A stretch of DNA of 38,818 bases from Chlamydiota bacterium (GTDB lineage: Bacteria > Chlamydiota > Chlamydiia > Chlamydiales > JAJFMA01): the NCBI GenBank assembly GCA_021772415.1, contig JAJFMA010000155.1, forward strand, positions 1 through 38,818, given 5' to 3'. The notes below the pieces were generated by a model that worked only from the letters and a program-made list of their open reading frames with translations, made no database searches and had not been told where the DNA came from. Made by a program: the position numbers and the translations under genes. Positions 29,369-38,818 of the stretch are shown here, piece after piece (the first letter of the stretch is position 1; each line of letters opens with the position of its first letter).

Positions 29369-32032
29369 TTATAGCTCCTGTGTGATGTAAACGATCTCGT
29401 ACGCTTCCAAAATGTCATTTTCTTGAACGGTATTGAAACCGTCAAGGACGATACCGCATTCGAAGCCTTTCTGCACTTCACGGACGTCGTCTTGGAGACG
29501 TTTGATCGAGGCAATGCTACCTTTCCAGACCTGCTCTCCGTCGCGGATGAGGCGGATCTTGTGGTTTCGAGAAATTGTTCCCTCGTTGACCAAGCAGCCT
29601 GCGATAACGCCGAGCTGCGAGGATTTGAATGTCGCTTGGACTGTAGCCTTTCCACGGTCCTCTTCCAGAGCAAGCTTGTCGAGCATTCCAGACATGAGGT
29701 CTTTAATGTCGTCGACGGCGTGATAGATGATGTCGTGAAGACGCACTTCGACGCCCAGCTGCTTAACGAGTGATTCCGCGTGGCTTTCCACCTGTGTGTG
29801 GAAGCCTAGTACCATAGCACCAGAGGCTGCAGCAAGCTGAATGTCGGACTCCGCCACCTCACCGACACCGCTAAAGATGATGTTGATGTCGGCTTTGTCG
29901 GACTCTATCTTTTCGAGAGCTACCTTAAGAGCTTCAAGCGAACCTCGTACGTCGGCACGTAGCACGATGTTAAGGATCTTTTTGTCACCCTCATCCGCTT
30001 CCTGGAACAGTGTGTCAACGGAAAGTGGGCGGCTGGACTGCATACGTGTTAGGCGGTGCTCTGCCATACGAGCTTCAGCAATTTCGCGGGCTTCTTTTTC
30101 GTTGGAGACGGCAATAAATTCCTCGCCGGCTTCTGGAAGACCTGATAGTCCAGTGATCTCTACCGGTGTCGAAGGAGAAGCCTCTTTGAGCTCTTTACCC
30201 ACGTCGTTGCGCATGGTCTTGACACGGCCCCAGTAGTGCTCGAAGACAATAGCGTCCCCGTGGCGTAGGGTGCCGTTTTGCACCAACACCGAGGTGGTAG
30301 CTCCAAGGCCTTTGTGCATCTCAGATTCGATGACACTTCCACGTGCTCGAGACTGCGGGTGTGCTCGGAGCTCAAGGACTTCGGCTTGTAGGGCAAGCAT
30401 CTCTAAGAGTGTGTTGATGCCTTCGCCTGTAACAGCGGAGCAGTTAACGGTGATGGTCTGGCCACCCCAGGCTTCAGGGAGAAGCTCCTGCTCACTAAGC
30501 TGCCTGTAAACGTTTTCGGCGTCGAAGTTGGGCTTGTCGCTCTTGTTGATGGCCACGACGATAGTAACGCCTGCAGCTTTGGCGTGCTGGATCGCTTCTT
30601 CTGTCTGTGCACGGATGCCTTCGTCTCCAGCAACAACTAAGACGACGATGTCTGTGATATCTGCGCCACGCGCTCGCATGGCGGAGAAAGCTTCGTGACC
30701 GGGAGTGTCGACAATAGTAAGGTCCCCAATAGCTGTGTGGCAGCGGAAGGCACCGATATGCTGGGTGATCGCCCCGGCCTCTGCTGCGGCAATATTGGAT
30801 TTGCGGATGGTGTCGATAAGGCTAGTTTTGCCGTGGTCAACGTGGCCCATGAACGCAACAATAGGAGGCCGCAGCTCGCGTTCGTCTTCAGGCGCTTCGG
30901 AAATTTCTTCTCTAATCGACTTGTCCGTAATACGAATCCGTTCTTCTTCAGCTGTGTCTATGGTGATCTTACAGTCGAATTCGTGACCGAGAAGCTCGAC
31001 CATTGTGGCATCATCGAGGTATTCGTTGATGGTGATGGCCACATCCTGCAAGAAAAGTTTCTCAAGGAGCTGTGAGGCCTTGAGCTTCATTTCGCTCGCG
31101 AGGTCTTTAAGGGTAATGGGCAGGCGCACTGTTAGCTCACTTGGGCGTACAACAGGTACTGCTTCGGCTGCCCCTCTGCCACCACGATGGCGGCGGCGGC
31201 GCCAGTGTTGCTCTTCACCAACACGTAATCCTTGCCTAGCACGTGAGTCAAAGGCTCCTGGACCTTCCAACTTTCGGCCTGGCTTGACGTCGCGGTATTC
31301 TTTAAATTTGCCGGTTTTTGCTCCGCCCTTTTTGGGAGCGCGAGAGTCTTGGTCGCTTTGCCCTTGAGTGGTCGTCTGCTGTGCGGGCTTCTTAGCTGCG
31401 GGAGCTTTAGTGCCCGCTGCAGGGGCAGGCTTGGGCTTAGGCTTGGGCGGAATTAAGTCGCGGACGTGACGTCCGGTAGGGCCAAGGCGTTCGACAGGAG
31501 TGCGCTTCACAGGTGCCGGAGTGCTTTCTGCGACAGGTGCTGGAGGGGTAGGCTCTGCTGGAGCGGGCTCTTCGGCCACCTCTCCGACTTCAACAACAGG
31601 CTCCTCAGCAGGGGGCTCCTCAGGTGCGACGGCTTCTGGCTCGGGAGCCTCTTCGACGACAGGAACTTCAACCGCTACTTCTTCCTGAACCACGACTTGC
31701 TCTTCAACAGGCTCTTCCTGCTGTTGTTGCTCTTGGTCTTGGTCCTGAGGGGCAAATGCAGAACGTGAACGCGCTTTCACTCGACGAGCTGGAGGCGCCT
31801 CAACAACGGCTTCTGCCTGTGCTTCTGCTTTCTTCGCTGTCTTGGGTTCAGCCTTCTTGCTAGCTTTGGTTTCGGCCTTTTTAGGGGCTTTAGCCTTAGC
31901 TTCCGGGGCGGCTTTATCGCTGGTGGATTCCTTGTCAGCCTTCTTCTTGGCTAACTTGTCTTTGAGTCCACCCAAATTGACAGCGGCAGCGATCTGCTCG
32001 TTTTTGATTTTAAGCTTGAGGTTCTTGGCCAA
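29369..32032 (-). CDS. infB: Translation initiation factor IF-2
   Basis: A GTPase that brings initiator tRNA to the 30S subunit. It has 887 residues from the proposed start. The N-terminal third (about 25-285) is low-complexity and rich in Lys, Ala, Glu and Pro. GTPase motifs follow: [10 protein letters not shown] (G1), [12 protein letters not shown] (G3) and NKSDKP (G4). Domains II to IV fill the C-terminal half. The TTG at 32032 starts [13 protein letters not shown], matching the chlamydial IF-2 N-terminus, and lies four bases after the nusA stop with AGGATGTAGG upstream; the longer frame from 32074 would overlap nusA. Confidence 0.96.
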   Translation of the reverse strand: MAKNLKLKIKNEQIAAAVNLGGLKDKLAKKKADKESTSDKAAPEAKAKAPKKAETKASKKAEPKTAKKAEAQAEAVVEAPPARRVKARSRSAFAPQDQDQEQQQQEEPVEEQVVVQEEVAVEVPVVEEAPEPEAVAPEEPPAEEPVVEVGEVAEEPAPAEPTPPAPVAESTPAPVKRTPVERLGPTGRHVRDLIPPKPKPKPAPAAGTKAPAAKKPAQQTTTQGQSDQDSRAPKKGGAKTGKFKEYRDVKPGRKLEGPGAFDSRARQGLRVGEEQHWRRRRHRGGRGAAEAVPVVRPSELTVRLPITLKDLASEMKLKASQLLEKLFLQDVAITINEYLDDATMVELLGHEFDCKITIDTAEEERIRITDKSIREEISEAPEDERELRPPIVAFMGHVDHGKTSLIDTIRKSNIAAAEAGAITQHIGAFRCHTAIGDLTIVDTPGHEAFSAMRARGADITDIVVLVVAGDEGIRAQTEEAIQHAKAAGVTIVVAINKSDKPNFDAENVYRQLSEQELLPEAWGGQTITVNCSAVTGEGINTLLEMLALQAEVLELRAHPQSRARGSVIESEMHKGLGATTSVLVQNGTLRHGDAIVFEHYWGRVKTMRNDVGKELKEASPSTPVEITGLSGLPEAGEEFIAVSNEKEAREIAEARMAEHRLTRMQSSRPLSVDTLFQEADEGDKKILNIVLRADVRGSLEALKVALEKIESDKADINIIFSGVGEVAESDIQLAAASGAMVLGFHTQVESHAESLVKQLGVEVRLHDIIYHAVDDIKDLMSGMLDKLALEEDRGKATVQATFKSSQLGVIAGCLVNEGTISRNHKIRLIRDGEQVWKGSIASIKRLQDDVREVQKGFECGIVLDGFNTVQENDILEAYEIVYITQEL

Positions 32033-32036
32033 GGTC

Positions 32037-33326
32037 CTACATCCTCTGTTTTCTGATTTTCTCCAGAATGTCATCAGCGATCTCTAGGCTGATTCCTGCC
32101 ACCTGGGCGAGTTGTTCTGAAGATGCTGTCAGCAGCTTTCTTGCTGTGTTGAAGCCTTCCTCAACGAGGTGTTCCATTACTAAGGAATTGACTCCGTCAA
32201 TTTGGCTCATGGGTTCGTCGAGGGTCTCGTCTTCTGAAGACGCGAGCTCGGTTCTTTGGACGGCCATAGCACGGCTGTAATCACTCATGCGTTGGACGTC
32301 GAGTTCGTATTCGATGAGTTCGCTGTTAAGGCGTGCGTTCATCCCCTTTTTGCCGATGACAGCAGGGTAGTCTTCGTCTTCGACAACAATAGAAATCGTT
32401 CCCTTGCCGCCTTCTTGCTCTGCTTCGTCGACGCTGATCTTGCGGATTTCTATCGGTGATAGCGCATTTTGCAACAGTTCAATGGAGTCGCTGGAAAAGG
32501 GGATGATGTCGATTTTTTCGTTGTTAAGTTCACGCACGACATTTTTCACTCTGCTGCCACGCATGCCTACGCAGGCACCGACGGGATCAACGCGGTTGTC
32601 CGTTGAGCGAACGGTGAGTTTGGTGCGGTAGCCGGCGACACGAACGATCTTATCTAAGATGACGGTGCCGTCGGAGACCTCTGGAACCTCCTGAAGAACC
32701 AACTGTCGGACAAAGTCGGGAGAGCTGCGGCTTAGAACCACTTCGGCTCCACCGTTTTCGGTGTCACATACGCCAATAAGTAGCGCGAGGACTTTCTCTC
32801 CGACTTGGTATTTCTCGGTCTTCGGATAGTTACGTCCGGGTAGGATCGCTTCGACCTTACCAAGGTCGACGATCATGTTGGCGCCACGAGCGAAACGTTT
32901 TACGGTACCGGAAACAAGTTCGTTGGCACGGTGACGGTATTCTTCGTAGATGACGTCACGCTCAGCACCGCGGAGCTTCTGAGTAATAATTTGGCGCGCC
33001 TTTTGGGCGGCGATACGTCCAAAATCTTTAGGCGTGACGCTGATGTCGATGAACTGCTCAAGCTGGGCGTCGGGGTCTAGCTCTCGGGCGTCCTCTAAAC
33101 TGATCTCCAGTGTAGGGTGGTCAACCTTTTCGACGATCTCCTTTTCACAGAAGACTTCGATGGCCCCATTTTTGGGGTTGATGGTGACGGTGACGTTAGA
33201 GGCACCCTCGATGCTCTTGCGTGCAGCAGCCTGTAGGGATTCTTCGATGGCTTCGATTACGATGGTGCGCTTGATACCTTTTTCGCGTTCGAGATATTCA
33301 AAGATGGCGGTCAAGTCTTTGTTCAT
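32037..33326 (-). CDS. nusA: Transcription termination/antitermination protein NusA
   Basis: An RNA polymerase-associated factor controlling pausing, termination and antitermination. It has 429 residues, close to chlamydial NusA. The N-terminal domain is about 1-125, an S1 domain about 135-200 ([20 protein letters not shown]), and two KH domains about 205-345 ([33 protein letters not shown]). The C-terminal helix-hairpin-helix region (about 365-429) is short. It follows rpsA by 109 bases that include a perfect palindrome, and precedes infB by four bases. Confidence 0.96.
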   Translation of the reverse strand: MNKDLTAIFEYLEREKGIKRTIVIEAIEESLQAAARKSIEGASNVTVTINPKNGAIEVFCEKEIVEKVDHPTLEISLEDARELDPDAQLEQFIDISVTPKDFGRIAAQKARQIITQKLRGAERDVIYEEYRHRANELVSGTVKRFARGANMIVDLGKVEAILPGRNYPKTEKYQVGEKVLALLIGVCDTENGGAEVVLSRSSPDFVRQLVLQEVPEVSDGTVILDKIVRVAGYRTKLTVRSTDNRVDPVGACVGMRGSRVKNVVRELNNEKIDIIPFSSDSIELLQNALSPIEIRKISVDEAEQEGGKGTISIVVEDEDYPAVIGKKGMNARLNSELIEYELDVQRMSDYSRAMAVQRTELASSEDETLDEPMSQIDGVNSLVMEHLVEEGFNTARKLLTASSEQLAQVAGISLEIADDILEKIRKQRM

Positions 33327-33365
33327 AGCTGGCCGTGTGAATTTGCCCTTTTAATCTGTTACTTA

Positions 33366-33393
33366 AAGAACCGAAGGGTACCCTTCGGTTCTT
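33366..33393 (-). terminator. Perfect 28-bp palindrome between rpsA and nusA
   Basis: 33366-33379 (AAGAACCGAAGGGT) and 33380-33393 are exact reverse complements; on the minus strand only three T follow. It may be an attenuator that lowers nusA-infB expression relative to rpsA, or an RNA processing site. A full terminator seems less likely with so short a T run. Confidence 0.5.
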
Positions 33394-33435
33394 CTCAACC
33401 CTCTTGTGTATAAGGCCCTCTAGGGAGCCTTTACG

Positions 33436-35184
33436 CTATGAGGGGTTTTCTTCCCCTGCAGAATCAGCAGCGTCTGCTGTTTCAGCACTGTCTTGCACAC
33501 CAGCCACAACGATGTCGTCGCGGTTTTCCTGGTTTTCATCGATCATCACCTCTTTAAGAGAGAGAGCGATCTTCTTGTGCTCGCGGTCAAGCTTGATGAC
33601 TTTAACAGTCACCTCGCTACCCTTATTAAGAACGTCTTCGACTTTACCAAAGGCTTGGTCGGAGAGCTCTGTGACGTGCACCAGACCCTCGATTCCACTC
33701 TCAAGCTCAATAAAGGCTCCGAAGGCTGTGATCTTAGTGACAACACCTTTAACAAGGCTGCCGACGGGCATTGTCTTTTCGATCGTGTCCCAAGGGTTTT
33801 GACTGAGTTGCTTGATGCCCAGGGTAATTTTCTTGCTCTGGCGATCCACGGACAAGATGACGGCTTTAACCTGCTCGCCCTTGGATAGCACTTCTGAGGG
33901 GTGTGAGACCTTCTTGATCCAGCTCAAGTCAGAGATATGAATCAGTCCTTCAACACCAGGCTCAAGCTCTACAAACGCGCCGTAGTTGGTGAGGTTCTTT
34001 ACCTCGACCTGCACGGTCTGGTCTACAGGGTACTTGTCTTCAGCTTCGTCCCAAGGGTTACGCTCGGTCTGCTTAATGCCCAAGGAGATCTTACCTTCGT
34101 CGCGCTGGACAGAAAGGACGATCGCTTCAACTTCGTCACCTTTGTTGACGATGTCGCTAGGATCTGTGACATTCTTAACCCAAGACATCTCAGAGATGTG
34201 GATCAGTCCTTCGATGCCAGGCTCGATTTCAATGAATGCACCATACGGCAGCAGGTTGACGATCGTTCCTGAAATGCGTGTTCCTGGTGGGTACTTGTTT
34301 TCGATCTGTTCCCAAGGATTGGACTCTTTCTGCTTCAGACCTAAAGCGACACGACCTTTGTCTTTGTCGACGTTGAGGATCATGACTTCGAGCTTTTGGC
34401 CAAGCTCTACCATCTCTGATGGGTGCTTGATGCGCTTCCAAGTCATGTCTGTGATGTGAAGCAGTCCGTCGATGCCGTCGAGGTCTAGGAAGACACCAAA
34501 GTCGGTGATGTTCTTCACTGCGCCTTCGCGGACGTCGCCGACTTGGATGGACTCGAGAAGCTCGGCTTTCTTAGAAATGCGTTCGGCTTCCAGAAGTTCG
34601 CGGCGTGATACGACAACGTTCTTGCGGTCGATGTTGATCTTGAGGATCTTGAATTCGAACGTCTTCCCGAGGTACTCGTCAAGATTCTTGATGCGCTTGT
34701 TGTCGATCTGCGATCCGGGAAGGAAGGCTTCCATCCCGATATCGACCATCAGGCCGCCTTTAACTTTGCGGGAAATGCGTCCCTTAACGATGGAGCCTTC
34801 TTCGCAGTGCTCGAGGATATGTTCCCATTGGCGCTGGCGTTCAGCTTTTTCGCGTGAGAGTACGATCTGGCCATTTTCGTCTTCGGCTTCGTCTAGGAGG
34901 ACTTCAACTTCGCCGTCGAGTACCAGTTCGGATGGATCTGAGAATTCTGCGATGGGCACTAATCCTTCAGATTTAAGGCCGACGTCGATGACGACGTGGT
35001 CTTTAGTGAATTCGACAATCTTGCCATTGAGGATAGTTCCGGGCAAAGCGTGTGCTGCTAGGGTGTCGCTGCTTCCAGCTCCTTCGTCTAGTAGGGCTTT
35101 GAATGATGCGGCTTCCTCATCGTTGAAATCGACGTCGTCAACAAGCTTGTCGTCGTTCCAACTGTATTGGGCGGTGTCTGACAT
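33436..35184 (-). CDS. rpsA: 30S ribosomal protein S1
   Basis: An mRNA-binding ribosomal protein. It has 582 residues with six S1 domains at roughly 50-115, 135-205, 220-295, 305-380, 395-465 and 480-550. The repeated signatures are easy to see, for example [42 protein letters not shown] and [20 protein letters not shown]. The tail after 555 is acidic. It begins [13 protein letters not shown] at ATG 35184, with AAGGAGA just upstream. It is the first gene of the rpsA-nusA-infB-rbfA-truB-ribF run, the same order as recalled for Chlamydia. The leader has several stem-loops and an uncertain promoter (minus-strand TATGAT at 35414-35409). Confidence 0.97.
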   Translation of the reverse strand: MSDTAQYSWNDDKLVDDVDFNDEEAASFKALLDEGAGSSDTLAAHALPGTILNGKIVEFTKDHVVIDVGLKSEGLVPIAEFSDPSELVLDGEVEVLLDEAEDENGQIVLSREKAERQRQWEHILEHCEEGSIVKGRISRKVKGGLMVDIGMEAFLPGSQIDNKRIKNLDEYLGKTFEFKILKINIDRKNVVVSRRELLEAERISKKAELLESIQVGDVREGAVKNITDFGVFLDLDGIDGLLHITDMTWKRIKHPSEMVELGQKLEVMILNVDKDKGRVALGLKQKESNPWEQIENKYPPGTRISGTIVNLLPYGAFIEIEPGIEGLIHISEMSWVKNVTDPSDIVNKGDEVEAIVLSVQRDEGKISLGIKQTERNPWDEAEDKYPVDQTVQVEVKNLTNYGAFVELEPGVEGLIHISDLSWIKKVSHPSEVLSKGEQVKAVILSVDRQSKKITLGIKQLSQNPWDTIEKTMPVGSLVKGVVTKITAFGAFIELESGIEGLVHVTELSDQAFGKVEDVLNKGSEVTVKVIKLDREHKKIALSLKEVMIDENQENRDDIVVAGVQDSAETADAADSAGEENPS

Positions 35185-35539
35185 TTAAAGGTTTCTCCTT
35201 AATTTCTTGCTCAAGCAAAGAGACTAGCAAAGGGTTGCGTAAAAAGGCAACGCCTAACTCGTAGGTATTACGAGCCCTAGTCCCTGACGGGCTGGATATA
35301 TCGATCCACAATAGAAGTGTCGTGGGGGGATTGTGAGAAAAAGTCCGTGTGTCGGAGCCTCTTTCGCAGTCCGGTACTAGTATCCCTGCGTCGTCAACAA
35401 GGGAGCTTATCATACACTTAATTTTCTCTCAAGGGCTTACTAGGGAGAATAGCGTCTATTCTTAAGGTTTTTTTGTAGGAAGCAGCATAAACTCCGGAAA
35501 ACCGGAATGCATAGACTTGTGCAGTCAGGGAGGGAAGAG
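35185..35539 (-). other. rpsA leader and divergent intergenic region
   Basis: There is no gene. On the minus strand the rpsA leader shows short stem-loops: GTTGC/GCAAC around an 8-base A/T loop (35234-35251), AGCCC/GGGCT (35273-35293) and a TTGCT/AGCAA pair nearer the start. These could include an autoregulatory S1-binding site, which I cannot verify. At the right-hand end, CCGG-AAAA-CCGG sits just before the ATG at 35507. Confidence 0.4.
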
Positions 35540-37570
35540 GTGGAGACACAGCTGTCTTCGAAGGACGTAGATCCGTCGTTGAGCCGTTGCAGTGCAACGC
35601 TTCCTCAGGCTCTAGCTTCGCTGTGCCAGGCGCCCGATTTGACATCTGATGTGTTGGTAGCGGAGTTAGATCGTACGGGTGCTTCGACGAATTTAGGTGT
35701 TGATGCTAAGTGCTATGTGATGTCTGCGCTGCTAGCGTTGTGGGTCGACGAGGCTGCATTTATGACGGTGTTCGATCGTGATGTATTTCTTGATCGTCTT
35801 GTCAAAGTATTAATTTATAGTGACTTAACATCTGAATCTTGTAGCGGCGATTTCGTGTCTGGTCTGGTGGGTGTGGGTATAAATATTTCGCTTGCCGCGT
35901 GCCGTCCGGATAGAAAAGAGTGGATGTTGCTGTGTCGCGAGGTTGGAAAGCGCGTTCATCTAGCTAGTCTGGATTCCAAAGCGTGTGCTGAAAGTTTGGG
36001 TATCTTCGTTCGAGCTCAGCATTCCTCTTGTGTAACGGCGCTGTCTGCAACTCAACTAGACTATCCCATGCAGTTGGTTTCTTGTCTGCTAGCGGGGGAT
36101 GCCGGCACGAGAATGCGTCGGCTTCATGCTTTTGAGTTGGCACGTGCGGTTTCAGACGTCGTTCCGGATGCTACGTACGATCAATTGGTTATAGATATTC
36201 TGGCTCATTCTGTGGATGTGAAGGCAATACCTGATTATGTGGTTACTAAAAGCGTTTCGTCTTCACTCAGTGTTTTGGTGGACGAAGCTGTGGATCGCTC
36301 GGATGTCGATACAGCGCCCTTGATGCGCGTCGTGTGGGTTTTGTTGAAATGCCTTGCGCTACACGCACACACACTACGTGACGGGCAGGTTTGTTATGTC
36401 GGCGCTTTGCTGCAGCAGTGTACCCGTGCTGTGGCGGGCAGGCCGCAGGAAAGTGATTGTCTTCATCGAGCCACTCTTCAAGGTCTTTGCTTTGTCGCTG
36501 CATTGCGGCAAAGTAAATATCCAAATAAACACGCCTCATTAGTCTCGGATTTGGTGCGTGTAATAAGGATAAAGCCAGGGTGGGAGGCATCGGCGCATGA
36601 GCTGCTCGCAGAGCTTGTTAAGTCGTCTAAAGAGCGCTTTTACACCGTCGTCGCCCATCTGAAAATCTGCGCGGAGTTGATAGGTGCTTCGCAATACAAG
36701 GATGCCACCAGTTACGGGAAGCTAGACTCCATAACTGCAGCCTGGCAGCTGAGGTTGGCAACTCCTTTGTTGGAAAGTGTGCAAAATCCGGCTGATCATA
36801 CTCAACTTTTGATGGGCTGTGGTTTGGGCGGTGCTGCGGGGAGAACGGGTAGCTTTAAGGCTCTTGAAGACTCTACACTTCCTTTAGAGGGAGTGATAGC
36901 TGTAGCGCATGCCTTGCTTAGTAATCAAATTTTTGAGAAGTCTCAGGTGTTTAAGTTGATGGGATCTGTAGTGGAGCGCTTTCGAGCTTCGGAATTAGTG
37001 AAGTTCGAAGATGTTGATGCCATGCTACAGCTTATGAAGCTTGCTCGAATGAAGAGTGCGACGTTTTCCTGGGATATTTGTCTCGAAGACATTTTTACCC
37101 ATGCAGTGAAGGCTACCTGGCTGCCTCCTTTTAGCTTCGAAGTGGGAGAAAAATACCTGCAGTTTGCGCAGAGTCGTTCAGCGGCAATCCACGAAGCCTG
37201 GGAGGGGCTAAAGGACCAGAGTATTGTGAAATTTCCGAACCTGCATCCGAGTCGCAAGTGGATAGCGGGGATGAAGGAGAGAATTTTGAGAGTCAGTGGC
37301 GAACTTGAACTGCAGACTGTGGATACGGCACGTATTCAGGGATTGCTAGCACGACGGTATCTGTATGTAACTCAGCTGGTGTATCTATGCAGTCATATTA
37401 AGTGGAGTCACAGATCCTTGGCGGAACTCAATGCAGCATATGCTCCCGTTGTCGCAGTCTTGCAGGGAGACCCTCATGGCGGGGTCCATCTCGAGCTACG
37501 TGACGATCTCGTCTATGTCATAGATGACAAGAAAGATGCCGTCGGCATCCCTCTCTTTGCGGCTCGCTGA
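35540..37570 (+). CDS. Hypothetical ~680-residue cytoplasmic protein
   Basis: I do not recognise this protein. It has no signal peptide or membrane segment and looks almost wholly alpha-helical, perhaps a helical-repeat solenoid. It has many Cys (for example CYVMSALLALWVDEAAF, KICAELIGASQYKDATSYGK) and ends HLELRDDLVYVIDDKKDAVGIPLFAAR. The start is chosen as GTG 35540, six bases after GGAGG in AGGGAGGGAAGAG; an in-frame ATG at 35507 gives 687 residues but has a weak ribosome site. Codon choice is richer in T-ending codons than in the neighbouring housekeeping genes, hinting at a different history. The last codons and stop lie inside a perfect 23-bp hairpin. It diverges from rpsA. A lineage-specific effector is one possibility. 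Confidence 0.72.
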   Translation: METQLSSKDVDPSLSRCSATLPQALASLCQAPDLTSDVLVAELDRTGASTNLGVDAKCYVMSALLALWVDEAAFMTVFDRDVFLDRLVKVLIYSDLTSESCSGDFVSGLVGVGINISLAACRPDRKEWMLLCREVGKRVHLASLDSKACAESLGIFVRAQHSSCVTALSATQLDYPMQLVSCLLAGDAGTRMRRLHAFELARAVSDVVPDATYDQLVIDILAHSVDVKAIPDYVVTKSVSSSLSVLVDEAVDRSDVDTAPLMRVVWVLLKCLALHAHTLRDGQVCYVGALLQQCTRAVAGRPQESDCLHRATLQGLCFVAALRQSKYPNKHASLVSDLVRVIRIKPGWEASAHELLAELVKSSKERFYTVVAHLKICAELIGASQYKDATSYGKLDSITAAWQLRLATPLLESVQNPADHTQLLMGCGLGGAAGRTGSFKALEDSTLPLEGVIAVAHALLSNQIFEKSQVFKLMGSVVERFRASELVKFEDVDAMLQLMKLARMKSATFSWDICLEDIFTHAVKATWLPPFSFEVGEKYLQFAQSRSAAIHEAWEGLKDQSIVKFPNLHPSRKWIAGMKERILRVSGELELQTVDTARIQGLLARRYLYVTQLVYLCSHIKWSHRSLAELNAAYAPVVAVLQGDPHGGVHLELRDDLVYVIDDKKDAVGIPLFAAR

Positions 37571-37599
37571 GAAAAAAGAGGGATGCCGACGGCATCTTT
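37532..37599 (+). terminator. 23-bp perfect hairpin spanning the stop codon
   Basis: 37532-37554 (AAAGATGCCGTCGGCATCCC and on) pairs exactly with 37577-37599, leaving a 22-base loop that contains the TGA stop (37568-37570). Each arm is itself nearly palindromic (GATGCCGTCGGCATC). Only three T follow. It could end transcription or protect the 3' end, and it codes for the last residues of the protein. Confidence 0.7.
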
Positions 37600-37669
37600 C
37601 GCGTGAATGTGCCGCCCCTACGAGAGTGTCAGGAAATATCACAAGGGCATAAATCACGATAAACTGTTC

Positions 37670-37718
37670 ATAAGGCCCGAAGGGTCGATTCATTGTAGCC
37701 CCACCCGGAAGGGAGGGA
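37670..37718 (-). repeat. Stem-loop repeat module, copy G (degenerate)
   Basis: The sequence GGCCCGAAGGGTCGATTCAT then TGTAGCCCCACCCGGAAGGG is, in reverse complement, close to 38017-38066 (module H). Its main stem is imperfect (CCCACCC facing GGGAGGG). With H it brackets the 117-bp element and adjacent hairpins. Confidence 0.6.
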
Positions 37719-37771
37719 ATTAGGTAATTTCTAAAGGCCTGTAGAGAGTGCAAAGAAATAGGGCCGCGCAA

Positions 37772-37888
37772 GGGGTCTGGCCTGATAAAGTGACACTTCC
37801 CGTTAAGATTTAGCATATTTCATCCAAAAATCAAACTGGGTTACAAGAGACAAGCATTAAGAAGTGTCACTTTGTCAGGCCTGACCCC
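37772..37888 (-). mobile_element. 117-bp inverted-repeat element (REPIN/MITE-like), copy 2
   Basis: The arms 37772-37799 and 37861-37888 are, base for base, the right and left arms of the element at 7596-7712, so this copy is in the opposite orientation. The 61-base spacer has the same length but only about one third identity, close to chance. No gene is inside and no target-site duplication is clear. Confidence 0.75.
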
Positions 37889-38016
37889 ACTTCGAACTCA
37901 CCGGATTGGCATTTCTTTACACTCTCGTAAGGCCGACTCATGGCCCCATAAGCTGTTCATGAGTATCTGTGAGCCATGAGCCGGCCTTACAGGCCTCAGG
38001 TTGCTTCGGCGCTCTA

Positions 38017-38066
38017 CCCCACCCTCCCGGGTGGGGCTACAATGAGTCGCCCCTTCGGGTCTCATG
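38017..38066 (+). repeat. Stem-loop repeat module, copy H
   Basis: Stem CCCCACCC-TCCC-GGGTGGGG (38017-38036), linker CTACAATGAGTCG, stem CCC-TTC-GGG (about 38051-38059), CTCATGA. It matches copy A (7237-7281) in the first stem and linker, with the second stem changed. Confidence 0.7.
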
Positions 38067-38112
38067 AAAAATCAACGCTTTCACAATCGATCTCGGGATT
38101 TCTTTACTCTAG

Positions 38113-38236
38113 CGAAGGAGCGACAGAAATTCTTGTTCGGATTTGAGTGCACAGTATTGTTGATCGAGTAGCTTTCTGTCGCTATTTCAGAGCTTAATTC
38201 CCCCTCTAGGCTGTAAAGCTGTCGGGGCTTCACCCC
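38113..38236. repeat. GAAGGAGCGACA-type repeat and module F
   Basis: GCGAAGGAGCGACAGAAA near 38113 pairs loosely with TTTCTGTCGCTATTTCAG near 38173-38190, as in the 26931 hairpin. Beyond it CTAGGCTGTAAAGCTGTC (about 38206-38223) is the inverse of module E, followed by GGGG-CTTCA-CCCC (38224-38236). The whole of 37571-38334 contains repeats only, with no credible gene. Confidence 0.55.
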
Positions 38237-38334
38237 TTGGATTAGTTTACTTTGTTCGTGGGTCTCATGCGTGCATTCTGGCTATCGTTCATGTTACGGT
38301 TGTGAGCTTGTAATTTCACGGAAGGAAAGTCGAC

Positions 38335-38724
38335 ATGGGCGCTACCCCTAAACGAAAATGGAAAAAGTCATCGGAAGAACTTGTCGCGCGCTTTCATGCC
38401 ACCATGGAGAGCTTTTCTGGTCTTGAGCATCGAAAGATGTTTGGGTATCCCTGCTGCTTTGCTAACGGCTATTTGTTTACGGGATTGGCTGAAGAAAAGT
38501 GGATTCTACGTCTGCCTCTGGACGAGCGCGAGGCGTTTGGAGAGCAGTATACCTACGAGCCTTTTGCGCCGATGGAAGGACGCATAATGAAAGAGTATGT
38601 TGTGCTGCCACAGACCCTTCTTGATGACTCGGACGAGCTGACTAAGTGGCTGGAACGATCTCTAGACTACGTAAAAGGTAAGCCACCAAAACCCAAGAAG
38701 ACTTCTAAGAGGAAAGCAAAATGA
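38335..38724 (+). CDS. TfoX N-terminal domain protein
   Basis: A 129-residue protein with a TfoX-N-like domain. VARFHATMESFSGLEHRKMFGYPCCFANGYLFTGL and the later WILRLPLDEREAFG and MKEYVVLPQTLLDD fit the pattern of this family. Unlike full TfoX/Sxy competence regulators it has no C-terminal domain, only a lysine-rich tail (KGKPPKPKKTSKRKAK). Stand-alone TfoX-N proteins have no firm function. ATG 38335 follows GGAAGGAAAG. Its TGA overlaps the ATG of the next gene (ATGA), so the two are translationally coupled. Confidence 0.82.
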   Translation: MGATPKRKWKKSSEELVARFHATMESFSGLEHRKMFGYPCCFANGYLFTGLAEEKWILRLPLDEREAFGEQYTYEPFAPMEGRIMKEYVVLPQTLLDDSDELTKWLERSLDYVKGKPPKPKKTSKRKAK

Positions 38725-38818
38725 CGATGCGCGTGACATTATTAAGCAGCCTGATGCTCCTAGCTTTTTCCACGAATAGCCCAGCAAGCGAGATGGACTC
38801 CGAACTCTCCGGACGAGA
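38721..38818 (+). CDS. Exported protein, N-terminal fragment cut by the window end
   Basis: The reading frame opens at ATG 38721 inside the ATGA overlap with the TfoX-N gene and stays open to the window edge (32 codons). It starts MTMRVTLLSSLMLLAFSTNS, then PASEMDSELSGR, a typical Sec signal peptide with probable cleavage near PAS-EMD. The second Met at 38727 is an alternative start. Nothing of the mature protein is visible, so no function is proposed. Confidence 0.65.
   Translation, partial: MTMRVTLLSSLMLLAFSTNSPASEMDSELSGR

Noticed and set aside
31466-31768. Plus-strand frames opposite the N-terminal part of infB
   Set aside because: The low-complexity Ala/Pro/Glu region of IF-2 opens all other frames; the Ser/Thr/Gly-rich translations are artefacts.
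38288-38316. Promoter TTCATG-17-TAATTT before the TfoX-N gene
   Set aside because: The spacing is right, but the transcript would begin on or inside the ribosome binding site (38320-38329), so it cannot serve this gene well.

Overview
The window looks like chromosome from an environmental (non-Chlamydiaceae) member of the Chlamydiota, at moderate GC. Three blocks match gene orders I recall from Chlamydia: rpmI-rplT-pheS, hrcA-grpE-dnaK, and rpsA-nusA-infB-rbfA-truB-ribF. The dnaA gene has the N-terminus of the second chlamydial DnaA paralogue. There is also a chlamydial/plastid-type dicarboxylate translocator and a short plant-type 2Fe-2S ferredoxin. No rRNA, tRNA, CRISPR array or transposase gene was found.

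Layout, left to right. 434-4535 (+): ribosomal proteins L35 and L20, a terminator, PheRS alpha, a DASS dicarboxylate translocator and an RluA-type pseudouridine synthase. 4937-7198 (+): an unrecognised 457-residue protein and a LuxR-type regulator, each with its own promoter. 7199-7804: a nest of repeats. 7805-9117: a proline iminopeptidase-like hydrolase (+) and a small release-factor-like protein (-). 9242-11409 (+): an ATP-grasp protein coupled to a DUF6629-like membrane protein. 11779-13681 (+): an exported beta-carbonic anhydrase and an HI0933-type flavoprotein. 13782-14780 (+): galE. 14848-16700 (-): ferredoxin, a DUF1858-IscA fusion and a DAO-type flavoprotein, transcribed together. 17353-19491 (-): a large exported protein with two kinase-like halves, followed by the hrcA-grpE-dnaK heat-shock operon (19819-23729) under a CIRCE operator. 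23921-26699 (+): a small membrane protein, a 334-bp inverted-repeat element, dnaA and another membrane protein. 27308-35184 (-): the translation/transcription operon, first gene rpsA. 35540-37570 (+): an unrecognised ~680-residue protein. 38335-38818 (+): a TfoX-N protein overlapping the start of an exported protein cut by the window end.

The most interesting gene is the 712-residue exported protein at 17353-19491. It is an internal duplication. The C-terminal copy keeps a kinase-like catalytic loop (RDMKPGN), a DFG and a candidate ATP-binding lysine, while the N-terminal copy has lost every one of them. This is the pattern of a pseudokinase fused to an active kinase, here behind a Sec signal peptide. 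The gene lies between two direct copies of the dnaK 3' flank, terminators included.

The intergenic DNA is unusually rich in structured repeats: two 117-bp elements with identical asymmetric arms but unrelated centres, a family of hairpin modules whose stems differ in sequence but keep pairing, a 334-bp element with perfect 42-bp ends just upstream of dnaA, 12-bp tandem repeats and several large inverted repeats. These suggest small non-autonomous elements moved by enzymes encoded elsewhere. All functional calls rest on reading the sequence and on remembered family features; no database search was run.
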